Below are positions 52,204-61,264 of a stretch of DNA of 64,000 bases, piece after piece. The DNA comes from Anaerocolumna xylanovorans DSM 12503 (GTDB lineage: Bacteria > Bacillota > Clostridia > Lachnospirales > Lachnospiraceae), in assembly GCF_900143645.1 (NCBI RefSeq), contig NZ_FRFD01000003.1, forward strand, positions 186,001 through 250,000. The letters run 5' to 3'. Within the stretch, counting starts at the first letter, position 1. Each line of letters opens with the position of its first letter. The notes below the pieces were generated by a model that worked only from the letters and a program-made list of their open reading frames with translations, did no database searches and was not told the DNA's origin. Position numbers and translations under genes: made by a program.

Positions 52204-52531
52204 AGACAAACTGGACCATGACCATATAGACAATCGTGCCCCCTGCTATACTTAGCAGGGTATTTCTTTTCCATATATGAAGAAACAGGATTGACAGGAC
52301 AGCGGCGGCTTCCGGCATGCCATGGGGAAAAGAAAGGAAGGAAACTCCTTTCAGGCAGTAAACGACTAAAAGACCGATAATAGCACTTGGCAGTACCTTG
52401 CCAAGGTAAGTTATGTAAGCAGGCGGAGTTTTCTTTTCGGGAAACAAAAGAAAGGGCAGAAACCTTGTAAGCATTGTTCCAAGAGCAATAGCAAATATAA
52501 TAATAAGAGCCTGGATGGGTGTTAAGTACAT
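52196..52531 (-). CDS. azlD: Branched-chain amino acid exporter subunit AzlD
   Basis: A 111-residue membrane protein with four helices of the AzlD family ([45 protein letters not shown] in parts). It forms a pair with AzlC that exports branched-chain amino acids or analogues. Its start overlaps the AzlC end by 10 bases, so the two are translationally coupled. It runs into the LysR 3' end from the opposite side. Confidence 0.88.
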   Translation of the reverse strand: MYLTPIQALIIIFAIALGTMLTRFLPFLLFPEKKTPPAYITYLGKVLPSAIIGLLVVYCLKGVSFLSFPHGMPEAAAVLSILFLHIWKRNTLLSIAGGTIVYMVMVQFVFI

Positions 52532-53235
52532 GAGGGGATGTCTCCTTTGCGGAATTTTCGGTAAAGACTAAGCACGAAAAGTATTAGCAGCATGGAAGGG
52601 ATGATAAAGTTTCCGGTGCCAAAGAGCATTAAGCATATTATTGAGCAGGCAATACCGGTTACAGCAGAAAAGTGATTCTTACCCTCCATCCATTGTTCAA
52701 GGAATATTACAATAAACAGGGCAGTCAGGACAAAGTCAAGTCCCTTGGTATTAAACTGTATGGCACTGCCAAACAGTCCGCCCAGGGTGGACGCCGTAAC
52801 CCAATAAAAATAATCCAGGAAGGACACAAAGAAATAAAAAGCAGCCCTGTCCACACCTTCGGGAGGTTCTTTGCTGTTGACAATAGAAAAGGTTTCATCG
52901 CACAGTACATATATCAAAAATGGTTTCACCTTGCCGATGCCTTTGTATTTTTCCAGCATGGATAATCCATAAAATAAATGCCTGGCATTGACCATGAGAG
53001 CCATATAAAGGGCTTGCAGAGGGGCGAAGGGGCTGGTAAGCAAGGTTACGGCAACGAACTGCATACTGCCGCAAAATGCAATGGAGCTCATCAGAAAGGA
53101 CCAAATAGGACCATAGCCGTTAGCACTCATTAAAAGTCCATAAGCAAATCCAAGAAAAGCAAAGCCGGTCAGTATGGGGAGAGTATTGGGAAAAGCGGCT
53201 AAAAAGGCGCTTTGATATTTATGCCGTTGGTTCAT
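52522..53235 (-). CDS. azlC: Branched-chain amino acid exporter subunit AzlC
   Basis: A 237-residue AzlC-family membrane protein with about seven helices: the [38 protein letters not shown] stretch (in parts), [13 protein letters not shown] and a CDETFSI motif. The frame is open to 53301, but AAAGGAG precedes the ATG at 53235. It is the large subunit paired with AzlD. It is divergent from the sugar operon at 53488. Confidence 0.9.
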   Translation of the reverse strand: MNQRHKYQSAFLAAFPNTLPILTGFAFLGFAYGLLMSANGYGPIWSFLMSSIAFCGSMQFVAVTLLTSPFAPLQALYMALMVNARHLFYGLSMLEKYKGIGKVKPFLIYVLCDETFSIVNSKEPPEGVDRAAFYFFVSFLDYFYWVTASTLGGLFGSAIQFNTKGLDFVLTALFIVIFLEQWMEGKNHFSAVTGIACSIICLMLFGTGNFIIPSMLLILFVLSLYRKFRKGDIPSCT

Positions 53236-53410
53236 AGAGCGGCTCCTTTCAGTGTTTTTTGCAGCAGCATGGTACAGTGCCACAATGCCCTGCAAGAACA
53301 ATTTTAAAATTATTAAAAAGGTTTGTCAATAAATTTGGAGCTATATGTCATATTGCTGTATGTTTGTCGGAATATATAAAAGAAATTATGTAAAACATAT
53401 AATATAGCGA

Positions 53411-53460
53411 TTGACAAAAACGTTTTCGCATGATATAGTATAGTTACAAAAACGTTTTTG
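53411..53460 (+). promoter_or_regulatory. Promoter with two LacI-type operators of the oligosaccharide operon
   Basis: TTGACA (53411-53416), 17 bases and TATAGT (53434-53439). Operator 1 (CAAAAACGTTTTCG, 53415-53428) overlaps the -35 box. Operator 2 is the perfect 14-base palindrome CAAAAACGTTTTTG (53447-53460), 32 bases further. The same palindrome lies before the LacI gene at 63183. Confidence 0.8.
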
Positions 53461-53487
53461 AAATGATATTTCAGGTGGAGGTCTATT

Positions 53488-54819
53488 ATGAGGAAAAAAT
53501 TATTAGCTATTGCAATGTGTCTCGTGTTAGTAGCAGCATCTTTTGCAGGATGCAGTAAGAGCGACAACAAAGATGCAACAAATGCAGCAGCAACATCTGA
53601 ACCTACAAAAGCAACATCTGATTCAGATGCCGGTAAGACAGAAAATACAGGTGAAAAAATCACTATCACAGTTACCAAATGGGGCGAAGTAACAGAAAAT
53701 GATGTAGAAACCAAACTTATTGATGAATTCAATAAGACTAATGACAAGAATATTGAAGTGAAGCTGGATGTAGTACCCGGAGACGGCTATGGTGACCGTC
53801 TGACAACCTCTTTTTCCTCCGGTGAGGGATATGATATCTTCTTATCCGGCGAAGGTGACTTTTATAAATGGGTCGATAAAGGGCTTGCCAGTAATTTAAA
53901 CGACCTGATTAAGGCAGACAGCTCATTTGCAAACAATATGACAGAATCCATTTACAATATGGGTAAAATCAATGATGGACAGTATTACTTAGTAAAAGAC
54001 TATAATCCGATGTGCCTGTGGTATAACAAGGATATGTTTGACGCCGCCAAGGTAGAGTATCCAAATGCAAACTGGACTTGGGATGATTTATATGCAGCAG
54101 CACAGAAGCTGACAACCAAGAATGATGACGGAACCTTTAAGACTTTTGGCTTCCAGGCACAATCCTGGGCATATGCAGTATCCTGTTACTTAGAATCTAA
54201 AGGCTTATCCTATATCAGTACAGACGGAAAAACAGCAGACGGCTACTTTAACAGCCCGGATATGGCAAAAGCCCTTGACTGGTATTTCGGAATGGCAGAC
54301 GGCGAAACAAGAGTATCTCCTACAACTGCAGATACTGATACTTACGGTGACGGAACATCCATGATGGTAAGCGGCAAACTTGCTATGTTCATTTCCGGCG
54401 GATGGGTAAAATCCTCCTTAGAAAGCGCAGGAACCAACTATGGTACTGCATTAATCCCCGGAAACCATACATCCTATATCTGTGCAGCCGGTTATACTAT
54501 CGGCTCACGCTGCAAACATCCGGAGGCAGCCTGGGAAGTATTAAAGATGTTAACAGGTGAAAAAGCCTCTGAATTAAGAACACAGTATGAAGCCGTATTG
54601 CCTACTTCAAAGACTCAGCTGGATAAATTGGCGGCAACCTTTACAGATGACCAGAAAGCATTATTGCAGACACTGGATTACGGTGTACAGCCAATCGGTT
54701 TAAGAGGAGCTTTAGGCAGCAAGATTAACGAGATTTTATCCAATACCTTTGACCGCGTTGTCTTTAAAGACGGTAAAACACAGGATATTCTAAATGAGGA
54801 ATTAAACGGCATCAAATAA
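53488..54819 (+). CDS. Oligosaccharide ABC importer substrate-binding lipoprotein
   Basis: A 443-residue lipoprotein (lipobox SFAGC, Cys22) with a Ser/Thr/Ala/Asp linker to about residue 50 and a family 1 sugar-binding fold (ITVTKWGEVTENDVETKLIDEFNK, GEGYDIFLSGEGDFYKWVDKG and SGKLAMFISGGWVKSSLESAG in parts). It captures an oligosaccharide for the two permeases encoded next. The GH65 and GH36 enzymes downstream suggest an alpha-glucoside/alpha-galactoside such as a raffinose-family sugar. A GGAGG site precedes the ATG. It is separated from the permeases by a strong hairpin. Confidence 0.88.
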   Translation: MRKKLLAIAMCLVLVAASFAGCSKSDNKDATNAAATSEPTKATSDSDAGKTENTGEKITITVTKWGEVTENDVETKLIDEFNKTNDKNIEVKLDVVPGDGYGDRLTTSFSSGEGYDIFLSGEGDFYKWVDKGLASNLNDLIKADSSFANNMTESIYNMGKINDGQYYLVKDYNPMCLWYNKDMFDAAKVEYPNANWTWDDLYAAAQKLTTKNDDGTFKTFGFQAQSWAYAVSCYLESKGLSYISTDGKTADGYFNSPDMAKALDWYFGMADGETRVSPTTADTDTYGDGTSMMVSGKLAMFISGGWVKSSLESAGTNYGTALIPGNHTSYICAAGYTIGSRCKHPEAAWEVLKMLTGEKASELRTQYEAVLPTSKTQLDKLAATFTDDQKALLQTLDYGVQPIGLRGALGSKINEILSNTFDRVVFKDGKTQDILNEELNGIK

Positions 54820-54845
54820 ATGAATGAATAAATAACAGGACTTAG

Positions 54846-54899
54846 GTGTCAGGAGTTTTTCTTAAAAATTTATACGAGCTTTAAGAAAATTCCTGGCAC
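54846..54899 (+). terminator. Intra-operon hairpin after the binding-protein gene
   Basis: Arms 54846-54866 and 54880-54899 (GTGTCAGGAG... with ...TCCTGGCAC) pair over about 20 bases with two wobbles and one bulge. No T run follows, so it probably protects the upstream RNA end and raises binding-protein output relative to the permeases. Partial termination is also possible. Confidence 0.6.
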
Positions 54900-54928
54900 T
54901 TCTTTCAAGAAAAGAAAAGGAAGAGGTT

Positions 54929-55852
54929 ATGATGAAAAAGGAAAACAAAAAGAAAGCAACTGCTTCACAAAAACGGGAGAATAGACAGGGCTATCTGTAT
55001 GTTATGCCATGGATATTGGGATTTTTCCTTTTTACCCTGATCCCCATGTTGTTTTCGTTAGTATTGTCTTTGTGTAATTGGGATATTGTAACAGGACTTA
55101 AAACTGTTAATTTTGTTGGAATTGATAATTATAAGAATTTATTTCAGGATAGGGATTTCTTAAGATCTTTGAAGGTTACCTTTAAGTTCTGCCTGATATC
55201 CATACCTTTTTATCAGATAATATCATTGGCTGTTGCGCTGATGTTAAATATGAATATAAAGTTTATGAAGACTTTCCGTCTGATATATTTCCTGCCTTCC
55301 ATTATTCCGGTCATCGCTTCCACCATGATATGGTCGCAGATATTCGGGGAATCAGGACTTTTAAATCAGGCATTAAGGCTTTTTAAAGTACAGGGACCTG
55401 CATGGCTGAATAATCCCAGAACTTCTTTATATGCCCTTATCATTATGGGGGTATGGGGTATCGGAAACACTATGATAATCTATCTGTCAGGGTTGCAGGG
55501 AGTAAATGAGGAGCTTAAGGAGGCAGCAAAAATTGACGGCGCCAAAAGCCACCAGATATTCTTCCGTATTACGATTCCTATGATTTCACCCACTATTTTC
55601 TTTAATGTGGTTATGGCAATTATCGGCTCCTTCCAATACTTTACGCAGGCTTACGTTATGACAGAGGGCGGACCGCTAAAATCCACATTGTTTTATAATC
55701 TCTATTTGTACATCAAGGCTTATAAGGACTATGAGATGGGCTATGCCTCTGCTATGGCATGGGTTATGTTTGCAATTATTATGATATTAACGCTGATTGT
55801 AATTAAGAGCTCCAGCTTCTGGGTTTACTATCAGAATGACGATAAGATTTAG
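54929..55852 (+). CDS. Sugar ABC importer permease (MalF/UgpA-like)
   Basis: A 307-residue MalF/UgpA/LacF-type permease. A basic N-terminal tail (to about residue 25) is followed by six helices (GYLYVMPWILGFFLFTLIPMLFSL at the start), the coupling loop LKEAAKIDGAKSHQIFFRITIPMI and the EGGPLKSTLFYNLYLY segment. GAGG precedes the ATG pair at 54929/54932. It forms the channel with the next gene's product. No ATPase gene is present in the operon. Confidence 0.9.
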   Translation: MMKKENKKKATASQKRENRQGYLYVMPWILGFFLFTLIPMLFSLVLSLCNWDIVTGLKTVNFVGIDNYKNLFQDRDFLRSLKVTFKFCLISIPFYQIISLAVALMLNMNIKFMKTFRLIYFLPSIIPVIASTMIWSQIFGESGLLNQALRLFKVQGPAWLNNPRTSLYALIIMGVWGIGNTMIIYLSGLQGVNEELKEAAKIDGAKSHQIFFRITIPMISPTIFFNVVMAIIGSFQYFTQAYVMTEGGPLKSTLFYNLYLYIKAYKDYEMGYASAMAWVMFAIIMILTLIVIKSSSFWVYYQNDDKI

Positions 55853-55862
55853 GGAGGCAAGA

Positions 55863-56690
55863 ATGAAAAACACAAAACTGTTTACCGGATTGGCCATGCT
55901 CCTTCTGTTGGCAGGTGCCGTCCTGATTATGGTGCCTTTGGTGTGGACTGTATGTATGGCTTTAAAGCCGGACAGCGAGATTTATTTAAAGAGCTTTTTC
56001 CCAAGTACTCCTGTCTTTGGGAACTTTAAAAGAGCTCTGACATCCATCGACTTTACCAGGTATTTATGGAATACCGTGAAAATATTAATACCGAATCTTA
56101 TTGGTACTATCATTACCTCTGCTATTGTTGCCTATGGTTTCTCCAGATTTAACTTTAAGGGAAAAAGGGTGTGGTTTTTGATATTGTTAGCGACCATGAT
56201 GCTGCCGGGTCAGGTTACAATGATACCCCAGTATCTGATTTTTCGCCAGCTTGGATGGGTTAATACTGCAAAACCGCTTATTATTCCGGCATTTTTCGGA
56301 GGAGGAGCTTTTTATATCTTCCTGTTAAGGCAGTATATGTCCGGTATCCCCAAGGATTTTGACGAAGCCGCAAGAATTGACGGAGCCAGTTCTCTTAGAA
56401 TCTTTTCAAAAGTCATCATGCCTATGTGCAAGCCCGTACTTACGGCAGTCGGTATCTTTACATTTATGGGAGTCTGGAATGACTTTAACGGCCCCCTGAT
56501 TTATTTATATGACAGCAAGAAATTTACCCTGGCCCTGGGATTATCCTTTTTTAAAGGACTCTATACCAGCAAATGGAACCTGTTGATGGCTGCGACCTTA
56601 GTCGTTATGCTTCCTATCCTGATTTTGTTCTTTGTTGCACAGGATTACATCATTGACGGTATTTCTATATCATCCGGTACAAAAGGTTAA
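55863..56690 (+). CDS. Sugar ABC importer permease (MalG/UgpE-like)
   Basis: A 275-residue MalG/UgpE/LacG-type permease with six helices. The coupling loop is DFDEAARIDGASSLRIFSKVIMPMC, and the C-terminus QDYIIDGISISSGTKG is typical for the family. The frame is open from 55836, overlapping the first permease, but GGGAGG lies ahead of the ATG at 55863, so I use that. It completes the importer, whose ATPase is probably a shared MsmX-type protein elsewhere. Confidence 0.9.
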   Translation: MKNTKLFTGLAMLLLLAGAVLIMVPLVWTVCMALKPDSEIYLKSFFPSTPVFGNFKRALTSIDFTRYLWNTVKILIPNLIGTIITSAIVAYGFSRFNFKGKRVWFLILLATMMLPGQVTMIPQYLIFRQLGWVNTAKPLIIPAFFGGGAFYIFLLRQYMSGIPKDFDEAARIDGASSLRIFSKVIMPMCKPVLTAVGIFTFMGVWNDFNGPLIYLYDSKKFTLALGLSFFKGLYTSKWNLLMAATLVVMLPILILFFVAQDYIIDGISISSGTKG

Positions 56691-56704
56691 TTAGGAGGAA
56701 TTAT

Positions 56705-58864
56705 ATGTATAGCGTAAAGACAAAGAGCACTAAACCTATGTATGTCTGCTCAAATGAACGAATTAAATTAATCGGAACCATAGACGGATATTTTCCTGAC
56801 TTCGGACATCATCTGGAAAAGGAGATGGGAGGGCTGTGGCTTCATCCGATTAAGCTTTTAGACGGCTTTTGGCTGAAATTCACGGACCATACCAGTTCTA
56901 CCGTGGATAGTTATATCCTGTCTGATGGCTTCGAGAATTTTCCCCATAAGAATGTTTTTTATTATGGCAATTCTTTAGGACATACGCCGGTAACTATAAA
57001 AAGAACCCAACTGGCACCCCTTAACTTAAATGGAATTATTATCACATATGAATTTGTAAACAGAAGCAGCACCGTAAGACAGTTATCGGCCTCCTTCCTG
57101 GCAAGAACGGATCTGTCACCGGTATGGCTATCGGAAGAAGCAGGTATCTATGACGGCAGAGCCGATGAAATGGAATATCTTCCGGAGGCTTCCGGGTATT
57201 ATGCGAAGGATTCTGATAACCCCTGGCATTTAATGATTGGCAGTAATGTAAAAGAAGATAACAGCAGGATCGGGCAGTTTTTCGGGCCGGAAATCACAAG
57301 CGGAAGGGGAATAAGCCTGGCTTTGGATTATTCCTTTGCTCTGAAAGAAGGAGAAAGCAAAACCCTGCAATTCTTTGCCACCGGCTCGGACTGCTCTAAA
57401 GAGGAATGTTTCGAACAGTTCCAAAGAATCCGAAGCGGGGAAGATTTTGAAGCGGAAAAGATAGAGCATTACCGTAAAATCACAGAGCAGGCAAAGCTTA
57501 AGGTAGGAGATACAGACTTTGAGACGGTTTTTGACTGGATTAAGATTAACACAGATTGGCTGATAGTAGATACTTCAAAATACGGCAGGGCAATTGCGGC
57601 CGGAATACCGGAATATCCATGGTGGTTTGGCTGTGACAGCTTTTATACACTGCAAGGGGTACTGGCCCTGGGGGATTTTAAACTGTGCAGGGATACCTTA
57701 AGCCTTCTTTTAAATTATTCCAGGCAGTTAAACGGCAACGGAAGGATTGTCCATGAGATTACAACCAACGGCTGCTCGCCCAATTTAGGCAATACACAGG
57801 AAACAGCACACTTTATATCAGCACTCTGGAAGTACTATGAATGGACGAAAGATGAGGATTTCTTACGGGAAGCCTATGACTATGTGAAGCTCAGCATCAA
57901 ATGGCTGTTAGAGCAGGATGATGATAAGGATTATTTTCCCACCGGATATGGAATTATTGAAATTGCCGGTCTTAACATGGAGATGATTGATTCTGCCGTA
58001 TATACAGCAGAAGCTTATGAATGTTATGCAAAAATGTGTGACCTGATAGGAGAGAAAGAAGAAAGCAAAATATTTGCAGAGTTAGCAGAAAAGACGAAAG
58101 AAGCAATTAATACGAAGTTCTGGGAAGAAGAAACCGGCTTGTATTGTGATGCCCATGCTTCAAACGCTGCAGTTAACAAAAAGCGGGACATTATCATCGG
58201 TCAGCTAAAGGAAGCAAAAAACAGCGAGGCAAAGGAATATGTAAAGAGAATACTGGCGGAAAGAGAAGGCCAGGCAGAAGAGGAGTGCGGCTGGCTCCTG
58301 AACCGCAACTGGATCATCAATACCCCTATGGAGACTGGGATAGCACCAAAGGATAAGGCAGAGCGGGCACTTAAGAAGCTGCATACTTCCCAGTTTATCG
58401 GAACCTATGGAATGTACCTGGATGGCTTAAAGCAGGATGCCACCATGACCATATCCACCGGCGTTATGGCAGCAGCGCAGGCCAGATACGGATACAGTGA
58501 CCGGGCTTTGGAACTGCTTGAAAGAATGTTTGCAAGCTTTTCTAAAAGTACCCCGGGTTCCATTTCAGAGATGTCACCGGATTATGGCTGCTTTGTCCAG
58601 GCATGGACGACTTATGCCGCAGTCGTTCCCGTCGTGAATTATTTCTTTGGAATACAGCCTCATGCATACGAGAATGTGATTTCCTTTGAACCTTCTATGC
58701 CGGAAAAATGGAAGAAGGCGTCCCTTGAAAAAATCCGTGTATTGGACGGTGAGCTGGATATATTTTATGAAAATAATAACGGAAAGAAAATCTTCCGTGT
58801 AAGAAATACCTCAAGTGCAAAGCTTGTAATAAAAGAGGAAGCAGATTATCAGGTGATAGATTGA
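56705..58864 (+). CDS. (alpha/alpha)6-barrel glycosidase, amylo-alpha-1,6-glucosidase/MGH1-like
   Basis: A 719-residue cytoplasmic protein. An N-terminal beta domain (about 1-255, of glycogen-debranching N type) precedes a six-hairpin helical barrel (about 280-640; PWWFGCDSFYTLQG with a likely catalytic acid region, and MEMIDSAVYTAEAYECY). The C-terminal residues form a short beta domain. It resembles the amylo-alpha-1,6-glucosidase / MGH1-like glycosidase group. It follows the permeases by 14 bases. It probably trims imported oligosaccharide together with the GH65 and GH36 enzymes. Exact activity cannot be read from the sequence. Confidence 0.75.
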   Translation: MYSVKTKSTKPMYVCSNERIKLIGTIDGYFPDFGHHLEKEMGGLWLHPIKLLDGFWLKFTDHTSSTVDSYILSDGFENFPHKNVFYYGNSLGHTPVTIKRTQLAPLNLNGIIITYEFVNRSSTVRQLSASFLARTDLSPVWLSEEAGIYDGRADEMEYLPEASGYYAKDSDNPWHLMIGSNVKEDNSRIGQFFGPEITSGRGISLALDYSFALKEGESKTLQFFATGSDCSKEECFEQFQRIRSGEDFEAEKIEHYRKITEQAKLKVGDTDFETVFDWIKINTDWLIVDTSKYGRAIAAGIPEYPWWFGCDSFYTLQGVLALGDFKLCRDTLSLLLNYSRQLNGNGRIVHEITTNGCSPNLGNTQETAHFISALWKYYEWTKDEDFLREAYDYVKLSIKWLLEQDDDKDYFPTGYGIIEIAGLNMEMIDSAVYTAEAYECYAKMCDLIGEKEESKIFAELAEKTKEAINTKFWEEETGLYCDAHASNAAVNKKRDIIIGQLKEAKNSEAKEYVKRILAEREGQAEEECGWLLNRNWIINTPMETGIAPKDKAERALKKLHTSQFIGTYGMYLDGLKQDATMTISTGVMAAAQARYGYSDRALELLERMFASFSKSTPGSISEMSPDYGCFVQAWTTYAAVVPVVNYFFGIQPHAYENVISFEPSMPEKWKKASLEKIRVLDGELDIFYENNNGKKIFRVRNTSSAKLVIKEEADYQVID

Positions 58865-58912
58865 AAAATGCATTGCACTTTTTAAATTTCCTAGAAAAGA
58901 GGTTAGGTTATA

Positions 58913-61264
58913 ATGACGATAATGGACTATAAAAGGGGAAGCGGAGAGTTCCTTAACTGGGTGGTCACTGAATCCGCTTTTGATTCCAGATATTTGGGAA
59001 AATGTGAATCCATCTTCTGCCAGGGAAACGGATATATGGGCTTAAGAGCGGCACTGGAAGAGCAGTATGTCGGGGAAACCAGAGGGATGTTTGTTACAGG
59101 CACCTTTAATAAATTCGATGACGGTGAAGTGTCGGAACTTCCTAATTTTCCGGATATTACGAAATTAATGATAAGTATAGGCGGCCATCCCTTTGGAATG
59201 GACAGGGGAACCATAAAGAATTACGAAAGAACACTCAACTTAAAGAACGGGGAGGTTACCCGAAGCTTTCACTGGACCTGTGATAAAGGAGACGAATTTG
59301 AGTTTCGCTTCAGACGGATGGTTTCCATGGAGAATGAGCATGTGATAGCAGCTGCAGTTGAAATTACTCCTGTGACAGAAGATATTCAGATAGAAATCGA
59401 GAGCGGAATCGACGGAACAGTTACCAATACAGGCTCCCAGCATTTTTCGGAAGGAGCCAAAAGGATATATGAGAACCGGTTCCTGGAAATGATATCGGAA
59501 ACCACACAGTCCCATGTTTTAGCGGCTGTTCATGCAGCTCATAAGATATTCACAGATGGCAAACCGGCAGAGGTAACACTCTTGCCTATCATTGACCGCC
59601 GGGTTATCAGAATCCGATATACTGTAAATGTAAAAAAAGGAAGCACCTTACGATTTGAAAAGATATCTGCTGTACATACCACAAGGGATCTAAAGTATGA
59701 CGGATGGAAGGAAGACGATGCCAGGGAAGATATGAAGCTGCGTGCAGGGCAGCTGTTGATGGATATATGTGAAAAGGGCTATGACAGGCTCTTAAAGGAA
59801 AGTGAAAGAAAATGGGAAAAAGTATGGAATAAACAGGAAGTAAAGATAAGTTCCAGGAATGATTTCGACCAGTTAGCCCTACGTTTTGCCATCTACCATC
59901 TTAACATTATGGTGAAAAAGGATGACAGCAGAGTTGGAATCGGAGCTAAGGCACTTAGCGGAGAAGGCTATAAAGGGCATTCCTTCTGGGATACGGAAAT
60001 TTTTATTCTTCCCTATTTCATGCTGACACAGTCGGAGACAGCGAGGACACTTCTTGAATACCGCTATAAGTGCCTTAAGGGAGCCAGAAGGAAGGCAATT
60101 GAAAATGGTTATGAAGGAGCTATGTATCCATGGGAATCCGCCTGGATTGAAGACGGTGAGGTGACACCCCTTTGGGGAGCTGCGGATGTGGTAACCGGAG
60201 AAACACTGAAGATATTAACTGGATTAATCGAGCAGCATATCACAGCAGATGTGGCCTATGCAGTATGGCAGTATTATATCATTTCCAGGGATGAAGATTT
60301 TATGGAGCGTTACGGCTATGAAATCATTCTTGATACTGCAAAGTTTTGGACCAGCAGACTGGAGTGGGATGAAGAAAAAGGATGTTATGGCATCAAAGAT
60401 GTTATAGGCCCGGATGAATATAAGGAGCATGTTGATAATAACGCATATACCAACCATCTGGCTTTCTATAATATGAAATTAGCTTCCAAGCTTATTTGCG
60501 AATTAAAGGCAGAAAAACCTGTCGTATATACAAGGTTTCAGGAACAGTTTGATTTAGAGGAGCTTGGGGAACGGCTCACAGAGTGTATACATAAGCTTTA
60601 CTGTCCTCTTCCGGAAAAGGAAACAGGTATTATACCGCAGTTTGACGGCTTTTTTGACTTAAAGTCCATCGACCTTACAAAATATAAGAAATCCTCTGTG
60701 GTAGGCACTATTTATAATGACTATAACATGGAGCAGATCAACAGTTTTCAGGTGTTAAAGCAGGGGGATGTAGTTGTTCTCTTATATCTGCTGGATGATT
60801 TATTTTCCGAAGAAATCAAAAGAAAGAATTATCTTTATTACGAAGAAAGAACTCTTCATGATTCCTCTTTAAGCAAAGCAACGCATAGTGTTCTGGCAAA
60901 TGACCTGGGACTTAAAGAAGAAGCTTACCATTTCTTTGAGGGTGCCTGCTGTATTGATTTGGGTACGGAGATGAAATCCTCCAATTCAGGTATACACAGT
61001 GCTTCCGTCGGAGGCATCTGGCAGGCGGCGGTAATGGGCTTTGGCGGAGTAAGGGTCACCAGCGGCCAGTTGAGGATTAATCCAAGCCTTCCAGAAGAAT
61101 GGAATGAACTGGAATACCGCATTGTATGGCGGAATTCTACTTTAGTAGTAACAGTAACCAGAGATGAAGTGAAAATTTTGAACCAGGGTAAGGAAGTCAC
61201 TGTAATAGTTGGTAAAAAAGAGCTATTGATAAGTGAAGGAGCGGCCATAGTTGAAAGCATATAG
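58913..61264 (+). CDS. GH65 disaccharide phosphorylase
   Basis: A 783-residue GH65 enzyme with an N-terminal beta-sandwich (about 1-270), a helical linker, an (alpha/alpha)6 barrel (about 330-690) and a C-terminal beta sheet. The general acid Glu502 is in VIGPDEYKEH, followed by NNAYTNHLA. AKALSGEGYKGHSFWDTEIF is the conserved phosphate/substrate region. The family phosphorolyses maltose, trehalose, kojibiose, nigerose and related alpha-glucosides to glucose 1-phosphate, saving ATP. Which bond is cut cannot be told here. GAGG lies ahead of the ATG. Its end overlaps the next gene by 14 bases. Confidence 0.9.
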   Translation: MTIMDYKRGSGEFLNWVVTESAFDSRYLGKCESIFCQGNGYMGLRAALEEQYVGETRGMFVTGTFNKFDDGEVSELPNFPDITKLMISIGGHPFGMDRGTIKNYERTLNLKNGEVTRSFHWTCDKGDEFEFRFRRMVSMENEHVIAAAVEITPVTEDIQIEIESGIDGTVTNTGSQHFSEGAKRIYENRFLEMISETTQSHVLAAVHAAHKIFTDGKPAEVTLLPIIDRRVIRIRYTVNVKKGSTLRFEKISAVHTTRDLKYDGWKEDDAREDMKLRAGQLLMDICEKGYDRLLKESERKWEKVWNKQEVKISSRNDFDQLALRFAIYHLNIMVKKDDSRVGIGAKALSGEGYKGHSFWDTEIFILPYFMLTQSETARTLLEYRYKCLKGARRKAIENGYEGAMYPWESAWIEDGEVTPLWGAADVVTGETLKILTGLIEQHITADVAYAVWQYYIISRDEDFMERYGYEIILDTAKFWTSRLEWDEEKGCYGIKDVIGPDEYKEHVDNNAYTNHLAFYNMKLASKLICELKAEKPVVYTRFQEQFDLEELGERLTECIHKLYCPLPEKETGIIPQFDGFFDLKSIDLTKYKKSSVVGTIYNDYNMEQINSFQVLKQGDVVVLLYLLDDLFSEEIKRKNYLYYEERTLHDSSLSKATHSVLANDLGLKEEAYHFFEGACCIDLGTEMKSSNSGIHSASVGGIWQAAVMGFGGVRVTSGQLRINPSLPEEWNELEYRIVWRNSTLVVTVTRDEVKILNQGKEVTVIVGKKELLISEGAAIVESI